Assembly: GCA_963794475.1 (NCBI GenBank)
Contig: CAWCDW010000006.1
Coordinates: forward strand, 62,001-126,000
Reading direction: 5' to 3'
Source of the DNA: GAS188 sp963794475
GTDB taxonomy: Bacteria > Pseudomonadota > Alphaproteobacteria > Rhizobiales > Beijerinckiaceae
Length of the DNA stretch: 64,000 nucleotides
Below are positions 7,793-16,331 of the stretch, piece by piece. The position numbers and the translations under genes were made by a program. The notes below the pieces were generated by a model that did not search any database, had not been told where the DNA came from, and saw only the letters and a list, made by a program, of their open reading frames with translations. Numbering within the stretch: the stretch's first letter is position 1; each line of letters begins with the position of its first letter.

Positions 7793-9133
7793 ATGTTCTC
7801 GCGACTGATCCGCGGCTTCAGGCTCCTTGGCCTCCCGCTTCCCGGCTTCGTGCTCACCCTTGCGGCCGTGGCCGCGCCCGTCTTTATCCAAGATGCCCTC
7901 GCTCAGGACAAGCCGATCCGTATCGGCTTGCTTTACGATCTTTCGGGTCCCTTCGCGGCGGCGGGCTCGGTCGCCTCCCAGATCGGCGCGCAGATCGCGA
8001 TCGATCTCACGAACGAGCGAGGCGGCGTGCTCGGCAAATATAAGGTCGAGGCCGTGAACGCCGATTCGCAAAGCAAGCCCGATGTCGCCATCAACGAGGG
8101 CGAAAGGCTGATCAATCAGGAGCATGTCGACGCCATCGTCGGGGTGTATTCGAGCGCGGCCGCCGTGCCGCTCGCGAGCAAGGTCGAGGAGCAAAAGAAG
8201 ATTTTGTGGATCACCACGGCGGTCGCCACTTCCGTCTTCAAGGGCCGCAACCTGAACTACGTGTTCCGGGCGCAGATCCACTCCGATCAATATGGGCAGG
8301 CCGGCATCGGTTTTTTGACCGAGCACGCGAAGCCAGACCTCGGCGTCGAGCCCAAGGACCTCAAGGTCGCGATCATCTATGAGGACGGCCCGTATGGCAC
8401 CGGGGTCGCGGCGGCGGACGAGCAATATGCGAAGCAAGCCGGCATTCCAGTCGTGCTCAAGGAAGCCTATTCGGCGAATGCGCCGGATCTTTCCTCGCTC
8501 GTCACCAAGCTGAAGCGGGCAAGGCCCGATGTCATCTTGCACGCCGGCTACAACCCCGACATCACGCTCTTCCTGCGCCAGGCTCGCGAAGCGGGGCTGC
8601 GCTTCAAGATGCTGATCGGCAATGGAGCGGGGTATAGCCAGCTCGACAAGCTCACTGCGACATTCGGCGGCGATATCGATAATTTCTGCGACATCGATCC
8701 GGTGCCGGCTCAGCATCTCGACGCGGCGAAGCTCGCTCCGGGGCTCGGCGATCTCATCAAGATCATGGTCGATCGCTACAAGGCAAAAACCGGCGCCAAT
8801 GACGTGCCGCCCCATGTCTCCATGGGCTTCAACCAAACCTGGATCCTTTTGCAGAGCGTGCTGCCGGTCGCCATCCAGAAATATGGCGGCACGGATGCCG
8901 AAGCGATCCGCAAGGCGGCGCTCGATGTCGACATTCCGGTGGGCGGGACCATTCAGGGATACGGCGTCAAATTCTTCCCGCCGGGAACCGAACTCTCCGG
9001 CCAGAACGAGCGCTCGACCCCGGTCGTCATGCAATATGTGAAGGGGCAGATTAAGGTCGTGTGGCCGACCGCGATCCAGAACGCGCCGCCGGTTCTGCCG
9101 TTGCCGGCTCAATCGCCCTACGCGATGAATTAA
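7793..9133 (+). CDS. ABC importer substrate-binding protein, branched-chain amino acid/amide type
   Basis: Periplasmic binding protein of a Liv-type (HAAT family) importer, 446 aa. A signal peptide with hydrophobic core GFVLTLAAVAAPVFI ends near DALAQ. The mature part starts with DKPIRIGLLYDLSGPFA, typical of the Peripla_BP_6 fold, and retains GVYSSAAAVPLASKVEEQKK. The ATG at 7793 sits 8-10 bases after GGGAGGAG; an ATG 18 bases upstream lies inside that ribosome site and is rejected. First gene of a five-gene importer operon. The ligand is not predictable; relatives bind amino acids, amides, urea or aromatic acids. Confidence 0.88.
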   Translation: MFSRLIRGFRLLGLPLPGFVLTLAAVAAPVFIQDALAQDKPIRIGLLYDLSGPFAAAGSVASQIGAQIAIDLTNERGGVLGKYKVEAVNADSQSKPDVAINEGERLINQEHVDAIVGVYSSAAAVPLASKVEEQKKILWITTAVATSVFKGRNLNYVFRAQIHSDQYGQAGIGFLTEHAKPDLGVEPKDLKVAIIYEDGPYGTGVAAADEQYAKQAGIPVVLKEAYSANAPDLSSLVTKLKRARPDVILHAGYNPDITLFLRQAREAGLRFKMLIGNGAGYSQLDKLTATFGGDIDNFCDIDPVPAQHLDAAKLAPGLGDLIKIMVDRYKAKTGANDVPPHVSMGFNQTWILLQSVLPVAIQKYGGTDAEAIRKAALDVDIPVGGTIQGYGVKFFPPGTELSGQNERSTPVVMQYVKGQIKVVWPTAIQNAPPVLPLPAQSPYAMN

Positions 9134-9244
9134 GCCCGCATCGATGATGAGGCGGGACACTCGCTGCGCTGCAGCTTCATTGGCGCGCGGCACCTCACCG
9201 CGAGGCAGAAAAGCGCGAGCCTCAGCCTTCTCAGGCAACGGCTG

Positions 9245-9964
9245 ATGCTCGAAGTCACGGGGCTCAGCAAGCGCTTTGGCCAATTTCCGGCTGTGAGCGA
9301 GGTGTCGTTCAACTTGCGGCAAGGCGAGATTCTCGGTCTGATCGGGCCGAACGGCTCAGGCAAGAGCACGACCTTCAACTTGATCGCCGGGGCGATGCGC
9401 CCGACCGCCGGCTCGATCCGCCTCGAAGGCAAGGAGATCGGTGGGCTGCCAGCCCATAAAGTGTGCCGCATGGGCCTTGCCCGCACCTTCCAGATCCCGC
9501 GCCCTTTTCGCCGCCTCTCCCTCATCGAGAATGTCATGCTTGCCGCAAACTACGGCGGCGCCGTCAGGATCGCCAAGGGCGAGGCGCGCCGGCGAGCGGA
9601 GGCCGCCCTCGAGATGGTCGGTCTGCCCGACGCCGGAGGAACCGAAGGCTTGGGCGCGGCCGCTCTGAAAAAGCTCGAGCTTGCGCGCGCGCTCGCGACG
9701 GGGCCGCGCCTTCTTCTCGCCGATGAGAGCCTCGGCGGGCTCGATCATGCCGAGATGGAGCACGCCGCCTTGATGCTGGAGACGATCCGCACAAAGCTCG
9801 GGATCACCATCATCTGGGTCGAGCACATCATGGGGCTTTTGATGCGCATCGTCGATCGCGTCATCGTGCTCGACCATGGCGAGAAGATCTTCGAGGGCCT
9901 GCCCGAGGCCGCGGCGAAGGACGCGCGGGTCACCGAGGTTTATCTCGGCCATGCACGCGTCTGA
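9245..9964 (+). CDS. Liv-type ABC importer ATPase (LivG position), divergent signature motif
   Basis: Nucleotide-binding subunit, 239 aa. Walker A is GPNGSGKST (34-42) and Walker B is LLLADES. The segment that should be the ABC signature (LSYGxQRRLEIARAL in most LivG) reads LGAAALKKLELARAL, so the Ser/Gly pair that contacts ATP is missing. In the heterodimer with the second ATPase this would leave one normal and one degenerate composite site. The operon order matches binding protein, LivG, LivF, LivH, LivM. Confidence 0.88.
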   Translation: MLEVTGLSKRFGQFPAVSEVSFNLRQGEILGLIGPNGSGKSTTFNLIAGAMRPTAGSIRLEGKEIGGLPAHKVCRMGLARTFQIPRPFRRLSLIENVMLAANYGGAVRIAKGEARRRAEAALEMVGLPDAGGTEGLGAAALKKLELARALATGPRLLLADESLGGLDHAEMEHAALMLETIRTKLGITIIWVEHIMGLLMRIVDRVIVLDHGEKIFEGLPEAAAKDARVTEVYLGHARV

Positions 9965-10006
9965 CCCATGCCCGAGAACGCCGCCCTTTCACCGGAGCGA
10001 AGGGCG

Positions 10007-10711
10007 ATGCTGAGCCTGCGAAGCGTCAGCGCCGGCTACGGCTCCTTTCGCGCCTTGTTCGATGTTTCGCTCGAGGTCGCCGCCGGCGAGGCGATCGGCG
10101 TCGTCGGGCCGAACGGTGCCGGCAAATCCACGCTGATGCGCGTCATTTCCGGGATGCTGCGCGCCTCCTCGGGGGAGCTTTCCTTCGAGGGGCGCTCGCT
10201 CACACGCCTGCCGGCGCATCGCATCGTCGAGGCCGGCATCGCCCATGTTCCCGAGCACCGGCGGCTCTTCGCCAAGCTGACGGTCGAGGAGAATTTGCGC
10301 ATCGGCGCCTTCCTCCCGCAGGCGCGCCGCCATTACGCGGAACGCAGCGAATGGGTCTACGCGCTGTTTCCGCGCCTTCTCGAGCGCCGCCGCCAGCTCG
10401 CCGGCACGCTTTCGGGCGGCGAGCAACAAATGGTCGCGATCGGCCGTGCGCTCATGTCGAAGCCGAAGATGCTACTCATGGACGAACCTTCGGCCGGTCT
10501 GGCGCCTCTCGTCGTCGAGCAGGTCTTCGCGCTTGTTCGTCGCATCCGCGAAGAGGGCTTCACCGTGCTCATCGTCGAGCAAAACCTCCGGCAAGTGCTC
10601 GACGTCGTCGATCGCGCCTATCTCCTCGAAGTCGGCCGCATCCGGCTTTCCGGAAGTTCCGCCGAGCTCAAGCACGACCCGGCGATCCGCCAAGCCTACA
10701 TGGGATTATAG
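10007..10711 (+). CDS. Liv-type ABC importer ATPase (LivF position)
   Basis: Second nucleotide-binding subunit, 234 aa from the chosen start. It has Walker A GPNGAGKST, a canonical signature LSGGEQQMVAIGRAL and Walker B LLMDEPSAGLAP. GGAGCGAAGGG precedes the ATG at 10007 and the protein then starts MLSLRSVSAGYG, as family members do. An ATG at 9968 in the same frame adds 13 residues but has no ribosome site. It ends 6 bases before the permease gene. Confidence 0.88.
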   Translation: MLSLRSVSAGYGSFRALFDVSLEVAAGEAIGVVGPNGAGKSTLMRVISGMLRASSGELSFEGRSLTRLPAHRIVEAGIAHVPEHRRLFAKLTVEENLRIGAFLPQARRHYAERSEWVYALFPRLLERRRQLAGTLSGGEQQMVAIGRALMSKPKMLLMDEPSAGLAPLVVEQVFALVRRIREEGFTVLIVEQNLRQVLDVVDRAYLLEVGRIRLSGSSAELKHDPAIRQAYMGL

Positions 10712-10717
10712 AGGGCG

Positions 10718-11572
10718 ATGGACATCTACCTCCTTGAAGCGGTCATCAACGGCATCCTTCTCGGCGGCGTGCTGGCCCTTCTGGCGCTCGGCCTCAACCT
10801 CATCTTTGGCGTCATCGACGTGGTGTGGATCTGCTACGCCGAGCTCGTCATGTGCGGCATGTACATGATCTTCTGGCTGCACAGCTTCTTCGGCTGGCCG
10901 CTTCTCCTCGCATCTCTTGCCGCGATTTTCGGCGTCGCGGCACTGGGCGTCCTTCTCCATCTCCTCGTCATCTCGCCGATCCTCGAGTCCGCGCCGATCA
11001 ATCAGCTCCTCGCCACGGGCGGCATGCTGTTTTTTCTCCAGAGCCTCGCGACGCTCCTCTTCGGCACCGATTTCCGCAACATCGGGCTTCGGCTTCCCAT
11101 CATCGAGCTTGGCGACATCTTCATCAGCTACTCGCGCCTCCTTGCCTTCGGCACGGCGCTCATCGGCGCCGTCGCGCTTTATCTTTTCCTCTCGCGCACC
11201 TATCTCGGCATCGCCATGCGCGCCATCGCGCAGGACCGCGAGATCATGGGTTTGATGGGGGTCGATCAGCGCCGCATCTATCTCATCACCTCGGCCGTCG
11301 GCGGGGCGCTCGCGGGGCTCGCAGCCTGCCTTCTCGTCCTGCAATACGACGTGCACCCATTCATCGGGCTGAGCTTCGGGCCAATCACCTTCATGATCTG
11401 CGTGCTCGGAGGATTGGGCAATATGATCGGCGGTTTCGTCGCCGCCTTCGTCATGAGCCAGATCATCGCGATCGGCGGATATTATTTCTCGATCGAGATC
11501 TCCTATGTGCTCGCCTTCGTCTTTTTCATCGTCCTGATGCTCATCAGGCCGCAAGGGCTGCTCGCGCGATGA
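10718..11572 (+). CDS. Liv-type ABC importer permease (LivH position)
   Basis: Inner-membrane permease of the BPD_transp_2 family, 284 aa with about eight hydrophobic helices. The start LLEAVINGILLGGVLALLAL and the segment LNLIFGVIDVVW are typical of LivH. Its stop codon overlaps the start of the next permease gene (ATGA), indicating translational coupling. Confidence 0.88.
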   Translation: MDIYLLEAVINGILLGGVLALLALGLNLIFGVIDVVWICYAELVMCGMYMIFWLHSFFGWPLLLASLAAIFGVAALGVLLHLLVISPILESAPINQLLATGGMLFFLQSLATLLFGTDFRNIGLRLPIIELGDIFISYSRLLAFGTALIGAVALYLFLSRTYLGIAMRAIAQDREIMGLMGVDQRRIYLITSAVGGALAGLAACLLVLQYDVHPFIGLSFGPITFMICVLGGLGNMIGGFVAAFVMSQIIAIGGYYFSIEISYVLAFVFFIVLMLIRPQGLLAR

Positions 11573-12543
11573 AAAACGAGCTCACGCGGCGGCTCGCCCC
11601 GCTCGTCGTCGCGACGCTCCTCTTGGCGTTCGTGCCGCTCGCGACGAGCGATTACGTGCTCCACATCGCGATACAAATCCTGCTTTGGGGCTTCGTCTAC
11701 ACGGCCTGGTCGCTCATGGGGAAATTCGGCCTCGTCTCCCTCGGCCATGGCGCGTTTCTCGGTATCGGCGCCTATGCCTCGCCCTTGTTGTGGAACTATG
11801 CCGGCCTTACGCCCTGGCTCGGCATCCCGATCGGCGTCCTCATCGCTATGCTTCTTGCGCTCGTTATCGGCTATCCGTGCTTTCGCTTGCGCGTCATCGG
11901 CCATTACTTCGCGCTCGTCACGCTGGCGCTGAGCCAGGTCGCGCTGTTGACGATCGTGGCGGCGCGCGACATCACCGGCGGCTCGCTCGGCATGACGCCG
12001 AAGGCCGTGGGGCACTCGTGGTACGCGCTGCAATTTCCCGAGAAGCCTTACTTCTACGCTATCGCGCTCGTGGCCTGGGTGTTCGGCATCATCGTCTGGC
12101 ATTTCGTCGACATCGGCGAGGGGCGCGCCGCGCTCGACGCCATCGCGGAGGATGAAGGCGCCGCCGCGGCCGTCGGCATCGACGTGATGCGCGAGAAGCT
12201 GCGCGTGACGCTCGCGAGCGCGGCGCTCACCGCCTTTGGCGGCGCACTTCTCTCGCAATATTTCATGTATGTGAACCCCGACAGCTTGTCGGGCATCGGC
12301 GTCTCGCTGCAGATCGTCTTCGCGGCAATCGCCGGTGGCATGTATTCGGCCTTCGGACCCACGGCCGGCGGGCTCTTTACCATCGCGCTTCCCGAAATCC
12401 TGCGCATCACCATGGGCACGAATTTCGTCGGCGCGGCCAACACGATCTACGGCGCGCTCCTCGTCATCTTCATCATCTTCATGCCGCGCGGCATCATCGG
12501 ATGGTTCGAGAGCCGCCTCGCGGCGGCTCCCGCCCGCTCATGA
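11569..12543 (+). CDS. Liv-type ABC importer permease (LivM position)
   Basis: Second permease, 324 aa, with multiple hydrophobic helices. The segment GKFGLVSLGHGAFLGIGAYA is the typical LivM motif, and the cytoplasmic coupling loop IAEDEGAAAAVGIDVMREKL is intact. The ATG overlaps the previous stop (ATGA). Last gene of the importer operon; the downstream gene is on the other strand. Confidence 0.88.
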   Translation: MKNELTRRLAPLVVATLLLAFVPLATSDYVLHIAIQILLWGFVYTAWSLMGKFGLVSLGHGAFLGIGAYASPLLWNYAGLTPWLGIPIGVLIAMLLALVIGYPCFRLRVIGHYFALVTLALSQVALLTIVAARDITGGSLGMTPKAVGHSWYALQFPEKPYFYAIALVAWVFGIIVWHFVDIGEGRAALDAIAEDEGAAAAVGIDVMREKLRVTLASAALTAFGGALLSQYFMYVNPDSLSGIGVSLQIVFAAIAGGMYSAFGPTAGGLFTIALPEILRITMGTNFVGAANTIYGALLVIFIIFMPRGIIGWFESRLAAAPARS

Positions 12544-12629
12544 TGGTCGCGGCCGACGGCACCACCGCGTGATGGTCTCGAGCGGCCCCACTTTCACCGC
12601 TTCGCGTCGCTTACTTCCGACCCCCGTCC

Positions 12630-13262
12630 TCACATCGGCGGGGTCACGCCGTTCTTGCCGACGCTGAGCGCACTCGCGATCAACATTCCGTCGGCGCCCT
12701 TTTGCGTGATGGCGAACACTCTGACGCCTGGCTTCACGTCGCCCTTGTCGATCGGGACATAGGTGACGATCGCCGTGTCGGGCTGGATCACGACCCTGCG
12801 CGAACCCCCCTGATAGCTCACCGTGATGGTCTTGCCGTCGACGCTGTCGACCGCGTTGCCGGCGGTGCCGTTAGTCATCGACGAGCCGGGCACGAGATCC
12901 CAGGGCCGGTCGCCCTCGCCGGTTCCGCGGAGCAACTCGGGGAAGATATGGATCTCGAGCGAATGCGAAATGGAACCGTCCTTCTGCACCGTCGTGGTGC
13001 CGATGAACACGCCCGGCTTGATGTCCGAGACCGAGGCTTTCACCACGCCGACGAGGCGTAAGGGGTCGCCGAGATGCACGGTCACATCCGTGCCCTGGCG
13101 GGACTTGACGACGAGCGTCGATGCCCCGTCGAATGACACCACCTCGCCACGCACGCGCACGACCTCGGCGTTCTGCGCGAAGGCCGAAGACGTGCTCAAG
13201 GCGGCAAATGCGCCGACGAGCCCTGCAATGACAAAACGCGGCGCATGATTGAAGCGAAACAT
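12630..13262 (-). CDS. Exported protein with repeated OB-like segments (DUF5666-like)
   Basis: A 210-aa periplasmic protein with a clear signal peptide (VIAGLVGAFAALSTSSAFA, cleavage before QNAEV). Two similar beta-rich modules follow: VRVRGEVVSFDGASTLVVKS with VSDIKPGVFIGTTTV, and VDGKTITVSYQ with KGDVKPGVRVFA. The module pattern resembles DUF5666-type proteins, which are probably metal- or ligand-binding; function is unknown. GGAG eight bases upstream fixes the ATG at 13262. Confidence 0.65.
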   Translation of the reverse strand: MFRFNHAPRFVIAGLVGAFAALSTSSAFAQNAEVVRVRGEVVSFDGASTLVVKSRQGTDVTVHLGDPLRLVGVVKASVSDIKPGVFIGTTTVQKDGSISHSLEIHIFPELLRGTGEGDRPWDLVPGSSMTNGTAGNAVDSVDGKTITVSYQGGSRRVVIQPDTAIVTYVPIDKGDVKPGVRVFAITQKGADGMLIASALSVGKNGVTPPM

Positions 13263-13566
13263 CGTTTGACTCCATTGGATATTCGCGAATATTCGCCGAC
13301 CTCGCTCGACGGCGAGCACATCTCATCAGGGGCAATGGCGCCCGCTCTAAGTCAAGATTTGCGCTGGTAAACTTATCGAGAGCCGCGAGATTCGCGCGAA
13401 GTATCACGCTTCGCTTGACCTAATTGGATCGCGGCTCGATCGGGCGCGCTTGTTCAGCGGTTCCGCCCCGCCGCCCGTCAAGGTGATGCGCCCTTGCTCT
13501 GCTTCAGAGACCCTCCGCGCAGATGCCGACTTCGCGCGGCGCGATCCCCGGCGCGCCGCGTCGCGT
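13263..13566. other. Intergenic region between the exported-protein gene and the LLM oxidoreductase gene
   Basis: No supported gene. Its left end should hold the promoter of the minus-strand exported-protein gene; its right end is the 3' side of the LLM oxidoreductase operon. I see no T-rich terminator. Confidence 0.4.
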
Positions 13567-14529
13567 CTAGCGCATCTTCTTCTTCAAGCGCGGGATGATC
13601 TCGGTCGCGACCGCCTCGACCTGTTCCTTCTCGTATTTGTAAGGGACGAAGATGATGCGGTCGATGCCGGTCGCGACATGCGCCTCGAGCTGCTCGACGC
13701 ATTCCTCGACGCTTCCCATGATGGCGCTATGCATCGTCAATTCAGACCACGACGCATAGTCCCACTCGGTCTGCAGCCATTGCGTCATCTTGGCTTCGAT
13801 CTTGTCGCGCGGGCCGATGCAGATGGGGAGCTGGTTCGTCGAGATCAGCTCGTCGGGATCACGGCCGGCCTCCTCGGCGAAGCCGCGCACCTTCGCCCAT
13901 GTCTTCGCGAAGCTGTCGGCGGTGTAATAATAGGTGAGCCAGCCGTCTCCCTTGGTGGCGGCGCGCTTGAGGACTGCATCCACATAGCCGCCGATCAGGA
14001 GGGGCGGGCGGGGCTTCTGCACCGGCTTGGGATAAAGCACCGCGCCGCGCAGATTGTAGGGCGGGTATTCGCCATCCACCTTGTCCTCGGTCCAGAGCCG
14101 GTTGATGATCTCGAGGCTCTGCTCCATGATCTTGCCGCGCTTGGTGAAGTCGACGCCGAGGCTGTCGAACTCGCGCTTGTACCACCCCACCGCCGCGCCC
14201 ACGATGAGGCGCCCGTTCGAGATATGGTCGATCGTCGCCAACTCCTTGGCGAGCACGATGGGATTGCGCATCGGCATGACCAAGATGCCGGTCCCGACCC
14301 GGATCTTCGAGGTGCGCGCGGCGACCGCGGTCAGGATGGTGAGCGCCTCGTGGATCGGGAAATTCGGGTCGACGCCGAGAAGCAGATGGTCCCAGGCCCA
14401 GATCAATTCATAGCCGAGCTCCTCCATGCGCACGCCATAGTCGATCAGCTCCTTGGCGCTCGGCATCTCCGGATATTTGGTGAAATTCCGCATCGCGATG
14501 CCGAATTCGGTTTGCTTCTTCTTGGCCAT
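13567..14529 (-). CDS. LLM-class F420-dependent oxidoreductase
   Basis: Flavin/deazaflavin-dependent enzyme of the bacterial luciferase-like fold, 320 aa. The TIM-barrel starts TEFGIAMRNFTKYPEMPSA and retains ELGYELIWAWDHLL and RIRVGTG-type strands (SKIRVGTGILVMPMRNP), DHISNGRLIVGAAVGWYKRE and LLIGGYVDAVLKRAATKGDG. This subgroup uses F420 rather than FMN in most characterised actinobacterial members. The F420 call is strengthened by the complete F420 biosynthesis set 5-10 kb away. AGGA precedes the ATG at 14529. Last gene of a four-gene unit, 38 bases after the CoA-transferase beta gene. The substrate is unknown. Confidence 0.85.
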   Translation of the reverse strand: MAKKKQTEFGIAMRNFTKYPEMPSAKELIDYGVRMEELGYELIWAWDHLLLGVDPNFPIHEALTILTAVAARTSKIRVGTGILVMPMRNPIVLAKELATIDHISNGRLIVGAAVGWYKREFDSLGVDFTKRGKIMEQSLEIINRLWTEDKVDGEYPPYNLRGAVLYPKPVQKPRPPLLIGGYVDAVLKRAATKGDGWLTYYYTADSFAKTWAKVRGFAEEAGRDPDELISTNQLPICIGPRDKIEAKMTQWLQTEWDYASWSELTMHSAIMGSVEECVEQLEAHVATGIDRIIFVPYKYEKEQVEAVATEIIPRLKKKMR

Positions 14530-14567
14530 GCGCAGGTCCTCGTCTCGGTGCCGCCGATGGCGACGCG

Positions 14568-15350
14568 TCAAGCGGTGTAAAGGGCTTTAGGGTCGAGCTC
14601 GCGCAACACGGCGAGCTCCTCGGCGCGCGGCAGCGCCGTCGTCTCGATCTTGTCGTCGAATTTGAGCTCGAAGCCCGTGTTCTCCTGCACCTGCTCGCGC
14701 GTCACGCCGTGGTGCAAGCCCAGCACCTTCATCTGCCGCGTGTCTTCGTCGAAGCCCATGATCGCAAGATCGGTGACGACGCGCCACAGGCCGCCTTGCG
14801 GCAAGCCGGAATCGGCGCGCGAGCGGCCGCCCTTCAGCCAGCCCGGCGAGGTGACGAAATCGACATCGGCGACGAAGCGGCGCTTTTCGTGCTTCATCGC
14901 CACGATCATGTTGGTGAGGGAAGAGATATCGTTGCCGCCGCCCGTGCCGGGCAGGCGGATCTTCGGATTCTCGGCATCCCCGATGAAGGAGGAGTTGAGA
15001 TTGCCGAAGCGATCGATTTGCGCCCCTCCCATGAAGCCGATGTCGACATAGCCGCGCTGCAAAAGGAGCAGCACGTCGGTGATGGGCAGCACCATGTTCG
15101 AGCGCCGCGTGCAGCGCTGCTCATTGGTGGATGGCGGCAGCTCGCCCGGCACGATGAAGGGGCCGATCGTGCCGCCCTCGAAAAGGATCGTCAGTTGCGG
15201 CGCGAAGAGGCGCTGCGCAAGCGTCGCGGCGAGCAGCGGGACGCCGATGCCGGCGAAGACGATCTGGCCGTTCGTCATCAGGCGCGAGGCCATCACGGCC
15301 AGGAGCTCGGACGTGGTGAAGGTCGAGGTGGGTTTCGTGTGCCTAGTCAT
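14568..15350 (-). CDS. CoA-transferase family subunit beta (GctB/IpdB-like)
   Basis: Beta subunit (260 aa) of a class I CoA-transferase-fold heteromer. It has the N-terminal helix ELLAVMASRLMTNGQIVFAGIG, LTILFEGGTIGP, and the conserved GFMGGAQIDRFGNLN. The fold includes true glutaconate/3-oxoacid CoA-transferases and IpdAB-type enzymes, which hydrolyse a C-C bond of a cyclic beta-dicarbonyl CoA ester in steroid ring breakdown. Sequence alone does not separate these two activities. The ATG lies inside the last codons of the alpha gene (8-base overlap), so the subunits are translationally coupled. Confidence 0.82.
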   Translation of the reverse strand: MTRHTKPTSTFTTSELLAVMASRLMTNGQIVFAGIGVPLLAATLAQRLFAPQLTILFEGGTIGPFIVPGELPPSTNEQRCTRRSNMVLPITDVLLLLQRGYVDIGFMGGAQIDRFGNLNSSFIGDAENPKIRLPGTGGGNDISSLTNMIVAMKHEKRRFVADVDFVTSPGWLKGGRSRADSGLPQGGLWRVVTDLAIMGFDEDTRQMKVLGLHHGVTREQVQENTGFELKFDDKIETTALPRAEELAVLRELDPKALYTA

Positions 15351-16314
15351 TATGCACGCTCCGTCCGCGGCGGCTGGCGTCGAGCAAGGCTTCCATGCCG
15401 AGCTTCGCCAGATAATCCGGCCAGCTCTTCGGCCCGTAATAAAACTCATCGAGATATTGCTGCGGACCCTTCACCGGGTCTTGCGAGCTGATCTTGGCGT
15501 AATGGTCGAGATGCTCGAAGAAGGGCTCGTAAAGCCCGTAGCATTCATGCGGCGCGCAGCCGAAGGGCGCCTCGACCACCGCATCCACGGTGAAGAAAGG
15601 GATGCGCGTGCGATCGGGGGTGCGGCGGATCTGATCATTGCTCACGATGCGCTCGGTCGTCAGGATGACCTTGTTCGCCGCCATCGCCATGTCGATGTCC
15701 ATGAATTGCAGCCCGTCGAGCTGCGCATTGCCGAAGGCGTCGCAACGCTGCACATGAATGAGCGCGACATCCGGGTTGAGCGCCGGCAAAAGCACGATCT
15801 TCTCGCCGGTGAACGGGCAGTCGATCACTTTGATCTCGTCGCCGACCCGCTTGCCGACATCCGAGCCGAGCATGGTCCGCGACGGCATGAAGGGAACCCC
15901 CATCGCGCCCGCGCGGTAGCGAAGGCCGATCGACATGTGGCTCCATTCCTCGAATTTCGCGATCTTGTTCTCAGTGTGATGGCGCATCACCTTGGAGACG
16001 CCCCAGACGATCCCTTGCGTGAACCAGCTCGTGATGACGTGCTTCGACACTCCCGAGGCGAAGAACAAATCGCCTTCCGTCGAGGTGATCGAGCGCGAGA
16101 TCACAAGCTCGCGCTTGCGGGCCCGGATCAGCGCCCAGATCATGGCGAGCGGCGTGCGCGACACGGTGCAGCCGCCGATGGCGACGTGATCCCCGTCAGC
16201 GACGAGCTTGGCGGCGTCTTCGAGCGTCATGACTTTTTCGCGCAAGCCCCGATCGCGCGTCAGCGTCTCGTGACGCAGCGTCGAATAGGATTTGACGAGC
16301 GGCTCGATGCTCAT
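15343..16314 (-). CDS. CoA-transferase family subunit alpha (GctA/IpdA-like)
   Basis: Alpha subunit (323 aa) partnering the downstream beta subunit. Typical features are VMTLEDAAKLVADGDHVAIG near the N-terminus, GAMGVPFMPSRTMLGSD (the loop of GctA/IpdA members), and VALIHVQRCDAFGNAQLDG. The chosen ATG at 16314 has AAGGAG upstream; a much longer open frame continues upstream but overlaps the PLP-enzyme gene and is not coding. Together with the PLP enzyme and the LLM oxidoreductase it forms one operon. Confidence 0.83.
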   Translation of the reverse strand: MSIEPLVKSYSTLRHETLTRDRGLREKVMTLEDAAKLVADGDHVAIGGCTVSRTPLAMIWALIRARKRELVISRSITSTEGDLFFASGVSKHVITSWFTQGIVWGVSKVMRHHTENKIAKFEEWSHMSIGLRYRAGAMGVPFMPSRTMLGSDVGKRVGDEIKVIDCPFTGEKIVLLPALNPDVALIHVQRCDAFGNAQLDGLQFMDIDMAMAANKVILTTERIVSNDQIRRTPDRTRIPFFTVDAVVEAPFGCAPHECYGLYEPFFEHLDHYAKISSQDPVKGPQQYLDEFYYGPKSWPDYLAKLGMEALLDASRRGRSVHND

Positions 16315-16331
16315 GTTCCAAACTTTCTCCT

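Noticed and set aside
7520..9322. Open frame of 600 codons on the minus strand
   Set aside because: It is antisense to the Liv-type binding-protein gene, is rich in Arg, Asp and His as expected for a GC-rich shadow frame, and has no recognisable domain.
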